This document shows positions 26,233-35,155 of a stretch of DNA of 64,000 bases, piece after piece. The stretch is from G963663495 sp963663495 (lineage in GTDB: Bacteria > Bacteroidota > Rhodothermia > Rhodothermales > Bin80). The stretch lies in NCBI GenBank assembly GCA_963663495.1, contig OY760427.1, positions 5,580,001-5,644,000 of the forward strand, given 5' to 3'. Both the position numbers and the translations under genes were made by a program. How positions within the stretch are numbered: position 1 is the first letter of the stretch; each line of letters begins with the position of its first letter. The notes under the pieces are model-generated. The model made no database searches. It worked only from the letters and a program-made list of their open reading frames with translations, and was not told where the DNA came from.

Positions 26233-26635
26233 AGTATTCCACCCAGTTCTTCTCGGTCTCCTGCAGCCTGATGCGATGGAGTCTGCCATCCGTGAGAGCC
26301 GGCTCCAGCTCCTTCCAAAATGCGACAACGAGATTCTCCGTGGAGGGGAGTATGCCGCGCATAAAACCCACATCAAGATTCAGGTTCTGGTGGTCGACTT
26401 GGTCAACAATGCGTTCCTGAATGACGCGCCCCAGCTCCGCAAGGTCAAGCACATAGCCCGTGTCTGCCGACACTTCGCCCGCAACCGTCACTTCCAGCAC
26501 ATAATTGTGGCCGTGCCAATTGGCGTTATTGCACTTGCCGAACGTGGACGCGTTCCAAGATTCGGAACGCCCCGGATTGTGCAGCCTGTGGGCGGCGTTA
26601 AAAGTAGCCCGACGGGTTACGTACACAGTGGGCAT
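26222..26635 (-). CDS. 6-pyruvoyl-tetrahydropterin synthase (PTPS) family
   Basis: 137 residues. The zinc ligands are H16 (NAAHRL) and H41/H43 (NWHGHNY). The catalytic Cys is C35 in FGKCNNANWHGHNY, giving C-x5-H-G-H as in eukaryotic-type PTPS (CNNPNGHGHNY) rather than the C-x3-H-G-H of QueD. Other conserved parts are GYVLDLAELGRVI, DHQNLN and PSTENLVVAFW. This suggests synthesis of 6-pyruvoyl-tetrahydropterin from the FolE product, a tetrahydrobiopterin-like route. A QueD role in queuosine is the alternative. Its stop overlaps the folE start. Confidence 0.9.
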   Translation of the reverse strand: MPTVYVTRRATFNAAHRLHNPGRSESWNASTFGKCNNANWHGHNYVLEVTVAGEVSADTGYVLDLAELGRVIQERIVDQVDHQNLNLDVGFMRGILPSTENLVVAFWKELEPALTDGRLHRIRLQETEKNWVEYYGP

Positions 26636-26709
26636 AGTAGTGGAAAAGAGAACGCGTGGAACGACCCCCCAATGCGAATGTTCAGGTTAATTGTTCCTGC
26701 TCCGATGTG

Positions 26710-27054
26710 ATGGCCAGTAAGACACTGTTTGAGCGCATCGCGGACCGGGAGATTCCCGCCCGGATCGTGTACGAGGACGCGCAATGCGTCGCATTCCGGG
26801 ATATTGCTCCGCAAGCCCCGGTGCATGTTCTCGTCGTTCCACGCCGTCCGCTGCCATCGGTTGCGGCTGCCACAGAAACGGACAAGAATCTGCTCGGTCA
26901 TTTAATACTTGTTGCCAGGAACATTGCGGACCAGGAAGATCTGGGAGGTGGCTACCGGCTTGTGGTAAACAATGGAGAGGATGGTGGTCAGACGGTAGAT
27001 CATCTGCATGTGCATCTACTGGGTGGACGCCGTCTGGGATGGCCTCCGGGCTAA
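26710..27054 (+). CDS. HIT-family (HINT-like) nucleotide-binding hydrolase
   Basis: 114 residues from ATG 26710. The typical HINT start is SKTLFERIADREIPARIVYE, then VAFRDIAPQAPVHVLVVPRR, YRLVVNNGEDGGQTVDHLHV and the histidine triad HLHVHLLGGR. Members hydrolyse nucleoside phosphoramidates and related bonds. The length is normal. The gene is divergent from the PTPS gene (about 75 bases apart) and its last 16 bases overlap the next gene's start. Confidence 0.95.
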   Translation: MASKTLFERIADREIPARIVYEDAQCVAFRDIAPQAPVHVLVVPRRPLPSVAAATETDKNLLGHLILVARNIADQEDLGGGYRLVVNNGEDGGQTVDHLHVHLLGGRRLGWPPG

Positions 27055-29024
27055 CGGCGGTTTGGAAGGGAAGCGCAGCACAAGGGTGGACCTGCGCGGT
27101 GCTGACAGTGGCATTCTGGATTGTTCCGGCGGCGGCGCAGACGTATGTGCAGTACGGAAATACCTTTCAAAGGGAGGTGAACCGATTTAGGTGGACCTCC
27201 AGCGTGGACGCAATGGTGCGCAAGGCCCAGTGGCACGCGACGCTCAGAAACCGCTTCGTTTCCGACGCCTTTTACCGTTTTAACGATAGGCTCCAGTTTC
27301 GGGACGAGAATGTGCTTGCTTTGGACGCAGAGCATCGCTTAGGCCCGTATCTCGGCATGGGAATAAGTGGAGAAACCTCCTGGTTCGGCCTCAGCGAAGT
27401 ATATTCGCAAGAATTGTACGGAGGGCTGCGTATTCGCCCCACCCCCGCGTTCCTGATAGAGCCGCTCGTAGGAATGGCGGTGGATAGTAGGCCGGGAGTA
27501 TCGGCGTCAAGGACGGATGCCGGGCCTGCCTATGGAGGGCGATGGAGGATGGAGGAGCGATCCTTCGGCGGGTATCGTGTACAGTTGGACGGAACGGGAA
27601 CATGGCAGAGCATTAATCCACGGCGCGCACACCGCGTCGCGATGGGAGGCCGCATTACGCGCCAGGTTGCAAGCACCTCCATTAGAACTGCAGTGAGAAT
27701 GTCCAGCATTCGCCGCGACACGTATCGTGCCGCGTCCTACCTGAACAGGAGCGGCAGTGCCATGCGCGCGCCTGAGTCTGTTGAGGCTACCACGAGCGAC
27801 ACAGTGGAGGTGCGCTTGCACATTGATGCACCGGTGGCGCGTGGTATCCGGCTACGGGGGACTGCAGAAGGCATAGTTAACGGAAGGCGAATTCGGACGC
27901 ACCATGCGACCGGGCAGAGCCTGTTTTTCGAGACGGACTTCAATCGGCGTGCCGTTTTCGCTGACCTTGGCCTGATCTACGAACGCCGCTACCTGACAGC
28001 GAGGCTGGCGATGGAGGCTGGAGCGGCGGCAGAATCACGCAGCTTGGCAAACAGGGATTCACTGCCCGTAGGGGAAGCTGCTCAGAAGACGGCACTGTTG
28101 GCACAGGCGGACTACGATGAAGGGGTTTTTGGTATCAGCACTGCGGTACGCGCACATCTGAGCAAGTTGACAACCAGCCTGTTTGTCACGTCAAGAATAG
28201 TGCGCCACGACACGCCCGTGGTGAATCAGGACGATCGCGACGAACTGTACCATAATGGTGAGCTGATATTCGAGCTATCCATCAACCAGTACCTTCAGGC
28301 CAGCCTGACTGTGCTGGGCTCATATTACCACGCGGTCTATCTTCAGGCGGAACGCTCCGCAGACAACTATGTGCAGCGCACTCTGCGCATGCGACCATCG
28401 GTAGCCTGGACCCCGTCCGCATCTACAACGGTGCGTGCTGTGACCGAGGTACGGGCCACGTATACGGTAGATGACTTTGTGCTCGCGGGGCGACGGCCCA
28501 GTGACCAGTCCGCTCGGGAAATCCGGTTCGAGACACAGGTAGAGCAACGAATGGCCAAAGACCTGCATGTGCTAGCCGAAGGCAGCTTTGCAGACTTGCA
28601 CTTGGGACGTCTGCAGTGGGAATCCTTTTCCGAAATACCTTTTGATACGCTACGCACGTATCGGGCATGGCTGCACATCCGGTCCGGTAGGAAAGTAATT
28701 GCTGATATAGGGTGGCGCATTTTCATCCGGTCGGACTATGACCGATCAGCAACCGTCACGTATGCCGGCGACAACGGCACCCGGCGAACTATTTCGCGAC
28801 CTGGGCGCCGCCGTATAGATCAGTCCGGCCCGACCGCAGCGATATTGTGGGCGATGGACCGGTCACAGTTGCGTATAGAGGGATGGCTGAATGTGCAGCA
28901 TATCCGGTATCGGCTCTTTGGAGAGCTTCCCGGAGACCACAGGATGGCCATCACACAGGCGGCGGATCGTGGCAGCAGACTTGTGATTCCCAACATCCTG
29001 GTAAGCCTGACATGGAACCCGTAG
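27039..29024 (+). CDS. Probable outer-membrane beta-barrel protein
   Basis: 661 residues from ATG 27039. The frame is open further upstream, but inside the HIT gene. A signal peptide is visible (WTCAVLTVAFWIVPAAAQ). The mature part is made of many alternating, amphipathic strands ending in aromatic residues (for example YLQASLTVLGSYYHAVYLQA) and a final strand LVIPNILVSLTWNP, as in outer-membrane barrels. There are no TonB-box or plug features. It is not recognised as a named family. It overlaps the HIT gene (16 bases) and coaE (13 bases). Confidence 0.7.
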   Translation: MASGLTAVWKGSAAQGWTCAVLTVAFWIVPAAAQTYVQYGNTFQREVNRFRWTSSVDAMVRKAQWHATLRNRFVSDAFYRFNDRLQFRDENVLALDAEHRLGPYLGMGISGETSWFGLSEVYSQELYGGLRIRPTPAFLIEPLVGMAVDSRPGVSASRTDAGPAYGGRWRMEERSFGGYRVQLDGTGTWQSINPRRAHRVAMGGRITRQVASTSIRTAVRMSSIRRDTYRAASYLNRSGSAMRAPESVEATTSDTVEVRLHIDAPVARGIRLRGTAEGIVNGRRIRTHHATGQSLFFETDFNRRAVFADLGLIYERRYLTARLAMEAGAAAESRSLANRDSLPVGEAAQKTALLAQADYDEGVFGISTAVRAHLSKLTTSLFVTSRIVRHDTPVVNQDDRDELYHNGELIFELSINQYLQASLTVLGSYYHAVYLQAERSADNYVQRTLRMRPSVAWTPSASTTVRAVTEVRATYTVDDFVLAGRRPSDQSAREIRFETQVEQRMAKDLHVLAEGSFADLHLGRLQWESFSEIPFDTLRTYRAWLHIRSGRKVIADIGWRIFIRSDYDRSATVTYAGDNGTRRTISRPGRRRIDQSGPTAAILWAMDRSQLRIEGWLNVQHIRYRLFGELPGDHRMAITQAADRGSRLVIPNILVSLTWNP

Positions 29025-29635
29025 CCTTTCCCCCCAGGACCCTGGGTGTCACCGGTGGCATCGGGTCGGGCAAGAGCACCGTGTGTCGGATGCTCGCGGA
29101 CCTCGGGGCAGTCGTATTCCACGCAGATGAAGTAGCGCGCGCGTTAATGGAGGTTGACACCGATGTGCGGAGTGAGGTGGTGGATGCGTTCGGGCCGGCA
29201 TGCTACAGGCGCAATGGACACCTGAATAGAGCCTACCTGGGGGGCGTAGTATTCGGTTCCAGAGCCCTCATACGTCAACTGAATGCGATCGTCCACCCGC
29301 GCGTAGGTCAGGAATTTCGTCGAATGCACAGGCACCTGAGGGCGCCGCTCCTGGTTCATGAGGCGGCGTTGATTTACGAGTCGGGCGCGGACGCACACCT
29401 GGACATGGTCGCCGTAGTAGATGCACCATTGGAGGAGCGCTACAACCGTGTACACCGCCGCGACGGGTTGTCACGTGAAGCGATTTGCGCGCGAATGCAG
29501 CATCAAATGCCGCGTTGTGACCTTCTGCGACGTGCAGATCTGGTGGTCAACAACAGCGGCACTCTCAGTGACCTGCGGCACGAGGCAGCGGTGCTGTTCA
29601 AAGCCGCTACGTGCCCGCTACCACCGGTAGCGTAA
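29012..29635 (+). CDS. coaE: Dephospho-CoA kinase
   Basis: 207 residues. P-loop GGIGSGKST (residues 15-23), then VCRMLADLGAVVFHADEVAR with the conserved D of the substrate pocket, then LNAIVHPRVGQEF, VHEAALIYESGADAHLDMVA, and a VHRRDGLSREAICARMQHQM lid segment. It catalyses the last step of coenzyme A synthesis. The start overlaps the previous gene by 13 bases. The 3' end overlaps the convergent histidine kinase gene by 29 bases. It is slightly longer at the N-terminus than many CoaE proteins. Confidence 0.95.
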   Translation: MEPVAFPPRTLGVTGGIGSGKSTVCRMLADLGAVVFHADEVARALMEVDTDVRSEVVDAFGPACYRRNGHLNRAYLGGVVFGSRALIRQLNAIVHPRVGQEFRRMHRHLRAPLLVHEAALIYESGADAHLDMVAVVDAPLEERYNRVHRRDGLSREAICARMQHQMPRCDLLRRADLVVNNSGTLSDLRHEAAVLFKAATCPLPPVA

Positions 29636-30653
29636 AGCCGAACGTGGAGCCGCTCCCGGGATGACTCTTAACCCTCAATTGTCTGTCGTGAGCCCCTAGA
29701 ATATGCTTCACAATGGTGAGTCCCAGCCCCGTGCCCCCCAAACTCCTGGACCGGCTATTATCTATCCGGAAGAAGCGATCCGTGAGCCTATCCATGTGCT
29801 CTGGAGCAATGCCGATCCCGCTGTCTACCACATGGACGGAAATCAGGCCATTGGGCACCAGGCGGGCAATAATCTCCACACGCCCGCCGGGCCGGTTGTA
29901 CTTGATCGCATTGTCCAGGAGGTTGCTCAATACCTGACCGATCCGGTCGCTGTCTCCCATGACCGGAGGAAGCCCGTCGGGGATATTCTGGTGCACCGTA
30001 ATCCGCATAGAGGCTGCCTGCCCCTCAAGCCCCTCAATCACACGCCCGGCAACCTGACGCAAGCTGAACGGCCTGGGGATCATGGCTAGCTCGCCGGATT
30101 CAATTCGAGCAACCTCTCCGAGATCTTCCGCCAGGTTTTCCAGCCGCTGAGCGTTCCTCTGGATCTTCTCCACAAACGGGCGCCGCACATTTGCGTCCTG
30201 GAGCGCACCGGATAGCAACGTATCCGCAAAGCCCTTAATCGAAAAGATGGGTGTGCGCAGCTCATGCGATACATTGCCCAGAAACTCACGCCGATAGTTT
30301 GCCATGCGTTCCAGATCGTGAATCTGCCGCTCAACCCCGCGGCCGGTAACATAAAGTTGTGCCAGTAGCGCGGACAATTCGTCATGGTTGTCGGCGGGGA
30401 TCGCATCCAGCATCCGGAAGTCTGAAGCCCGGATGCGGAGCAGCGTCCGGTGCGCGAGGCTAATGCGACGAGCGAGAAGCTTCCACGTGAAGGCATAAGC
30501 GGCAGCTCCGATGAAAACATCCGCCCCAATTATTCCCCACAGCGGCAGTCCGCCACCAAGAAGTGCTAGTACCGCCATCACCGCAGCAGCGCATACCGCT
30601 ACCCGCCAGGCGATGCGTAGCGAAAGCAGGTGAGCTCGCTTGGTGGCCGGCAT
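29607..30653 (-). CDS. PhoR-like sensor histidine kinase
   Basis: 348 residues. Two N-terminal membrane helices (about residues 15-55) with almost no periplasmic loop, then a short HAMP-like linker. The dimerisation domain has phospho-acceptor H130 (GNVSHELRTPIFSIKGF). The ATPase has the N-box QVLSNLLDNAIKYN, the G1 box VDSGIGIAPEH, an F-box-like RFFRIDNSRSR and the G2 box GGTGLGLTIVKHI. The architecture resembles minimal PhoR kinases. The gene follows the response regulator gene by 9 bases, so they form a pair. The signal is unknown. Confidence 0.93.
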   Translation of the reverse strand: MPATKRAHLLSLRIAWRVAVCAAAVMAVLALLGGGLPLWGIIGADVFIGAAAYAFTWKLLARRISLAHRTLLRIRASDFRMLDAIPADNHDELSALLAQLYVTGRGVERQIHDLERMANYRREFLGNVSHELRTPIFSIKGFADTLLSGALQDANVRRPFVEKIQRNAQRLENLAEDLGEVARIESGELAMIPRPFSLRQVAGRVIEGLEGQAASMRITVHQNIPDGLPPVMGDSDRIGQVLSNLLDNAIKYNRPGGRVEIIARLVPNGLISVHVVDSGIGIAPEHMDRLTDRFFRIDNSRSRSLGGTGLGLTIVKHILGAHDRQLRVKSHPGSGSTFGFTLPVVAGT

Positions 30654-30662
30654 CGGGTGCTA

Positions 30663-31385
30663 CTAACGGTGTTCGGCAAACTTGTAGCCTACACCCTTGA
30701 CGGTGACAATGAAGCTTGCAGCGAGCTTCTCACGGATCTTGCGGACATGAACATCCACGGTGCGATCCGAAGGATATGCCTGCGTGCCCCAGACATGGTC
30801 CAGCAATTCAGCCCGACCAAAGACCCTTCCAGGATGGCTGGCCAGGAAGAAAAGAAGCTCAAACTCCATGCGAGGGAATCGAATCTCTTTTTTGTGACCG
30901 TCCTGGAACCGGTACACCATATACTTATCACGGTCAATCTCCAAGTCGTGGATCGCAAGGATGGAGCGAGGCTTCTCGTGCCGTTCTATCCCCCGTATCA
31001 GTGCTCGAGCCTGTGAAACGATCACGCGCGTTGGCGTAGATTTCGAAAGGTAGCTGTCCGCACCCACATCAAGGCCACGAATCTGGTCCTCCTCCCCCGA
31101 TAGGGCTGTGAGGATCAGAATTGGAATGTGACGGAGTCGTGCATCGCGTCGAAAGTGATGGCATGCGTCCAAGCCGTTCAGCCGGGGCATCAGAACATCA
31201 AGCATCACTAGGTCCGGGGGGGATCGCCGCGCGTGATCCAAAGCCTCCTGACCATCACGCGCTGTGTCCACGGTAAAACCATCGCGCTCAAAGTTGTACG
31301 TCAGCAGATCAAGAATATCCTGCTCGTCGTCAACGATTAGTATCCGCGATGCTTTTCTGGTCTTAATCTTGGAGTGCACAACCAA
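30663..31385 (-). CDS. OmpR/PhoB-family response regulator
   Basis: 240 residues. Receiver domain: acidic pair D19-D20 (ILIVDDEQD), phospho-acceptor D63 (LVMLDVLMPRLNG), T/S in LILTALSG, and Lys in SYLSKSTPTR. A Ser follows the conserved Lys where Pro is usual. The C-terminal winged helix (about residues 140-238) has RFPRMEFELLFFLASHPG and RTVDVHVRKIREKL, then IVTVKGVGYKF. Together with the downstream kinase it resembles PhoB-PhoR. Targets cannot be told from this sequence. Confidence 0.94.
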   Translation of the reverse strand: MVVHSKIKTRKASRILIVDDEQDILDLLTYNFERDGFTVDTARDGQEALDHARRSPPDLVMLDVLMPRLNGLDACHHFRRDARLRHIPILILTALSGEEDQIRGLDVGADSYLSKSTPTRVIVSQARALIRGIERHEKPRSILAIHDLEIDRDKYMVYRFQDGHKKEIRFPRMEFELLFFLASHPGRVFGRAELLDHVWGTQAYPSDRTVDVHVRKIREKLAASFIVTVKGVGYKFAEHR

Positions 31386-31424
31386 CAGTACTGAATGCGG
31401 GAGCTACTGAACGTAAGGGTTGCA

Positions 31425-32783
31425 CTACTGCGCTTTAACCAAGACACGGGATTCCCTTCGTCCACCGAGCTCAAGATGTACCACATAGGTGCTAAGGGCG
31501 ATATTTGGTGCATTCCAAGGTATAATGTGGCTTCCGGCGCCAAGGAGGCGGTCGGCCAACACGACAACCTCGCGGCCTAGCATGTCGTGGATCGACAGCC
31601 GTACATGTCCGGCGAAAGAAAGGGATAGGGGTATAGTAATGTTACTCCTGAACGGATTTGGATATCCGGATCCGAGAGCAACGTGATGCCTGGCAATGTC
31701 GGAAGTAGCACTTACCACATCTTCGCTTATCTGCAAGACGAGATGCGTAGGGGCTATCCCTGCCTCAATGGTATGTTGCACACCCCCGAATTCATCGTGC
31801 TGGGTGATGAATCCGGCGCCGCTGAAGCTCGGAATGCGTGCCGCATACAAACGGTTACTATCGCCATCATAGGCGATAGCTCCGACAGGTGTGTCGCCTT
31901 CAAGCTGCACGGATACAGTGGCGGTATGCGTAGCGGTATCGAATATAATCACTTGTGTCTCCTTCACATCGGTACCAAGTGCAGGGCCTTGTAGCAACAC
32001 GGCGCGACCGGCCGCACGTGACATATAGCTGTCCTGGCCCAACGAGGCGGCCCCAACCTGCCCTTCAAGCGGAATGCTGTCCACTAGCATGCCCGTAGCT
32101 CCATCAAGGATCGTTACCCCACCATTTGTTGTCTCCAAGACCTCTGTAAAGGTGTCGTTCCACACCGTATTGCCGGTGCAAAACACCCATACTTCCTCTT
32201 CTGCGTCTACTTCCAAGTGCCGCGGCCCGTCACACCCTACGTCAATAGTCTCAATAACCGTGTCCGTTTCCGTGTTAATGACCGTAACTGTTGAGTCAGA
32301 CCCGAAGCCGGAGTTGGCCACGTAAGCCCTTGTACCTACGATTGCAATGTCCTCGGGATTTGACCCTACGGGAATCGTACCCGTTCTGGTAAGGCCGCTA
32401 AGGTCAAGAACGGTCACAGACTCGGAGTAAAGGTTGGACACGTAAGCTTTACCCCCAGGGGCAATAGCAATGTAGCGAGGAGAAGCTATATTCGGAATCT
32501 GTCCTGCCCGCATCCGGGAAGTCGCGTCTACGATGTCAATAGCACCGGATGTGTTGGAAGCGATGTACAGGTAGCCCTCGTGCAGCGTCATACTTTGTAC
32601 CAGTGTGCCAAAATTCTCCAGCACCGTCGTCGTCTGCATTGTGGCCGCATCGTAAACCATTAATGATCCGTTACCATCGGAAAAATTGCCCTGATTGCCT
32701 ATCCAGACATGGGTTACGTCTTGTGCCACTGCGATGGTGGCCGTTAAGATGGCCGCCAGAAAACCTGTGTGAATTCTATTCAT
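31425..32783 (-). CDS. YncE-like beta-propeller surface protein with T9SS sorting domain
   Basis: 452 residues. Signal peptide MNRIHTGFLAAILTATIAVA. Repeated YVTN-type blades follow (AYVSNLYSESVTVLDLSG, AYVANSGFGSDSTVTVINT, ANSG/IPVGSNPEDIAI). The C-terminus is a T9SS sorting domain (GYPNPFRSNITIPLSL ... STYVVHLELGGRRESRV). It lies 3 bases downstream of a TonB-dependent receptor gene. In Bacteroides, YncE-like propellers (BtuG) pair with BtuB for cobalamin capture. Here the same layout occurs but with T9SS export instead of a lipoprotein signal. The ligand is inference only. Confidence 0.85.
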   Translation of the reverse strand: MNRIHTGFLAAILTATIAVAQDVTHVWIGNQGNFSDGNGSLMVYDAATMQTTTVLENFGTLVQSMTLHEGYLYIASNTSGAIDIVDATSRMRAGQIPNIASPRYIAIAPGGKAYVSNLYSESVTVLDLSGLTRTGTIPVGSNPEDIAIVGTRAYVANSGFGSDSTVTVINTETDTVIETIDVGCDGPRHLEVDAEEEVWVFCTGNTVWNDTFTEVLETTNGGVTILDGATGMLVDSIPLEGQVGAASLGQDSYMSRAAGRAVLLQGPALGTDVKETQVIIFDTATHTATVSVQLEGDTPVGAIAYDGDSNRLYAARIPSFSGAGFITQHDEFGGVQHTIEAGIAPTHLVLQISEDVVSATSDIARHHVALGSGYPNPFRSNITIPLSLSFAGHVRLSIHDMLGREVVVLADRLLGAGSHIIPWNAPNIALSTYVVHLELGGRRESRVLVKAQ

Positions 32784-32786
32784 GGA

Positions 32787-34658
32787 TTAGTAAAGTTTGA
32801 GAATGCACTCCAGTTGCCACATCCTGGGCGGCATGGGGCTATTAGGAGTATATTCATACGCAACGTTGAGGGCATTATTGGTGCGCAGTGTAAGAGTAGT
32901 GGATGTCAGCGTGCCACCGAGGTGGAGGCTCAACGTGGCGTTCATGATAGCAAATTGCGGGAGAAGGATGGCATCGTCAATGGTGACAGCACGTTCGCCG
33001 ATGATGAGAGTGGATATGCCGACGGTCCATGGGCCTGCTATGCCTTCCACATGCGTCTTGAGCTGGTTCCTGGGCACAAGGCGAACCCGTCGCGCACCAT
33101 TTGCCCCGGGTATGCGGCTATCGGTGAAGGAGACTATGGACCGAACCCTCACATCCAGCCACTGGACTAATGGCGCCTGCCAAGTGCCGGAAGCCTCCAT
33201 CCCTGTGCCCAAGAGACGTTCAACGTTGGCGGGCGACCAGTAGCCTTCGGAAGTCGGTTGCCATACGATCTGGTTGGTAAACAGAGAGGCAAATGCGGAC
33301 ACCTCGACTGCGTTCCGATCTTTTTGCCAGCGGGCACCCATGTCGTAGGACCATCCCCGCTCGGGCAACAGGTCTGGATTGCCACCGGGGCGCCAGTACA
33401 AATCGTTGAACGTGGGCATTCGGAAGGCTCGCCCGGCAGACACCTTTACGTGGAGCCGTTGGGCTACACGTAGATTGGCCCCAAGGCGCGGGTTGACGGC
33501 CTGCCGTTCGGCGTAGTAATCCAGCCGCAGGGCGGGGTACAAACGCAAGGGTCCATAGGTGCCTGTCGCGCTCATAAATGCCGCGCCGCGCCACTGGTGT
33601 GCCTCAAGGCGCGGGTGCCTGGCACGCGCATATCCTGCAGAAATCCCTGCACCAATCTGCCAAACCGCGCCTTCTGCCGTGCGTATTTCAGCATCAAACG
33701 AAGAGACAACAGTCCGTCCGGTATCGTCAATCAAGAGCATGGGGTTAACATAGCGTAGCATGCCGCGCTGCAGCAGACCGCTGACTTGCAGCGTAGCGCG
33801 CCCCAAGGGCCTCTCGCCCGCGACCCACAGGCGGGCGTGACGGTCCCATTGCCGTTCACGACGATGCTGAAATGTATGAACCGATGGAAGTCCGCGCTCA
33901 GCATTGCTGAGCCAGCCGGCCAAGCGGAGGCTGCGGTCGGCTTCCCCCCAGCGCAGGGTACCATAAATTGAGTTGCGCCGCTGATCTCCTCCGCGCCGAC
34001 TTACCGCGCGGGGAGGGAAGTGGGCTAGGCTAACGTATTCGTAGTCGCCCTCATCGCCATATAACTCTGCAGCAAGAGAGGCATGTATCCTTCCTTGTTG
34101 TGTAGAGGCTATGAATGCACCGGTCCGCCTTCCGAAAGACCCGGCGGCCGTACGTACTTCAATCCCGGTAGGTGAAGCACCTGTACGCAGGTTCACGACC
34201 CCGGCCATGGCGCCTGTGCCAAACATGGATGCCCCGGTACCGGAAACGATTTCCACCGACGACAGCACAATGGTCGGCAAAAGAGACAGGTCCACCTGTC
34301 CAAGCTGCGGGCTTGCAATTGAATGCCCGTCCAGCAGAACGGCAGTCTGCGAAGCGCCCGCCCCACGCTGCGATATGGAAGCTAAGCCGGATCCATACCT
34401 CCGTATGTACAACGTAGTGTAGTCGGAAAGCAGGTCCGCAACCGCTGTCGACTGCTTTGCATCCAGGACTGTCAGGCGCATCGGAACCTGTAGCAGCGCC
34501 GAAGGGAGGCGCGTGGCTGTTACGGTGATCTGCGGGAGCACATACGTGGAGTCCTGCGCTGTGACAGGGCGCGGAAGAAATAATGCCAGGAATCCGAAAA
34601 CACAAAGAAGGAGCCAAGCTCCGGGCTTCCCGCGTGTTTCTATGATGAGTATGCGCAT
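32787..34658 (-). CDS. TonB-dependent outer-membrane receptor (BtuB-like)
   Basis: 623 residues from ATG 34658. The open frame continues upstream to 34796, but the signal peptide (WLLLCVFGFLALFLPRPVTA) follows this ATG. A TonB-box-like QITVTATRLP begins the mature part. The plug domain has VLLDGHSIASPQLGQVDLSL and VEIVSGTGASMFGTGAMAGV. The barrel ends with an aromatic residue one before last (LECILKLY). The plug-barrel organisation and size resemble BtuB. No cobalamin riboswitch was recognised in the roughly 140 bases upstream. It is cotranscribed with the YncE-like gene. Confidence 0.88.
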   Translation of the reverse strand: MRILIIETRGKPGAWLLLCVFGFLALFLPRPVTAQDSTYVLPQITVTATRLPSALLQVPMRLTVLDAKQSTAVADLLSDYTTLYIRRYGSGLASISQRGAGASQTAVLLDGHSIASPQLGQVDLSLLPTIVLSSVEIVSGTGASMFGTGAMAGVVNLRTGASPTGIEVRTAAGSFGRRTGAFIASTQQGRIHASLAAELYGDEGDYEYVSLAHFPPRAVSRRGGDQRRNSIYGTLRWGEADRSLRLAGWLSNAERGLPSVHTFQHRRERQWDRHARLWVAGERPLGRATLQVSGLLQRGMLRYVNPMLLIDDTGRTVVSSFDAEIRTAEGAVWQIGAGISAGYARARHPRLEAHQWRGAAFMSATGTYGPLRLYPALRLDYYAERQAVNPRLGANLRVAQRLHVKVSAGRAFRMPTFNDLYWRPGGNPDLLPERGWSYDMGARWQKDRNAVEVSAFASLFTNQIVWQPTSEGYWSPANVERLLGTGMEASGTWQAPLVQWLDVRVRSIVSFTDSRIPGANGARRVRLVPRNQLKTHVEGIAGPWTVGISTLIIGERAVTIDDAILLPQFAIMNATLSLHLGGTLTSTTLTLRTNNALNVAYEYTPNSPMPPRMWQLECILKLY

Positions 34659-34801
34659 GCCGCTGCCACAGAATAACTTCCCAGCCACCAGGAACAACGA
34701 CACACCACATGCGGCTGACCGGGTATACATTGGTGCAACCTTGCAAGTTAGCGAATCGGGCGCGTATCTTGGACTATTTTGTGACCGAACATCCACCCGT
34801 C

Positions 34802-35155
34802 ATGCGTACACAGCCATTTTCCCGTCGAGACTTTCTGCAAAAGCTTGCGGCGCTGGGTACCGCCGGCGGTATCGTGGCCTGTGCGGACACCCCCCAGGAA
34901 ACTCTGGAGCCTGAATCGAAAGGTGCAGTCGACACTTTTGCGTGTACCCATACCACAGGACTCACGGAGGTTGAGGTGCAGGCTCGCACCGCGTTGGAGT
35001 ATGTCGACTCTACGCCAATACAGGGCAAGACGTGCGACAATTGCGCCTTGTACGTTGAGCCGGTTGCAGGCACCCAGTGCGGGACCTGCCTGACAGTGAA
35101 GGGCCCTGTGCATCCCAAGGGCTACTGCAACATCTGGGCAGCGTTGCCGGCCTAG
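34802..35155 (+). CDS. Tat-exported high-potential iron-sulfur protein (HiPIP)
   Basis: 117 residues. Twin-arginine signal SRRDFLQKLAALGTAGGIVA, followed by a Cys that makes a lipobox-like IVAC, so it may be a Tat lipoprotein. The mature part has the HiPIP cysteine pattern: C78 and C81 (CDNC), then C93 and C96 (CGTC), and C109 in GYCNIW near the end. Four of these would hold the 4Fe-4S cluster. HiPIPs are periplasmic electron carriers. It starts about 140 bases from the divergent TonB receptor gene. Its 3' end lies inside the possible 5' end of the next gene. Confidence 0.88.
   Translation: MRTQPFSRRDFLQKLAALGTAGGIVACADTPQETLEPESKGAVDTFACTHTTGLTEVEVQARTALEYVDSTPIQGKTCDNCALYVEPVAGTQCGTCLTVKGPVHPKGYCNIWAALPA

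Noticed and set aside
26222..26635. Naming this gene queD
   Set aside because: The Cys-to-HGH spacing fits PTPS better than QueD and no other que genes are visible, so no gene symbol was assigned.
34659..34801. Cobalamin riboswitch upstream of the BtuB-like receptor
   Set aside because: The interval is about 140 bases and lacks a recognisable B12 box or the conserved core pattern on the minus strand.
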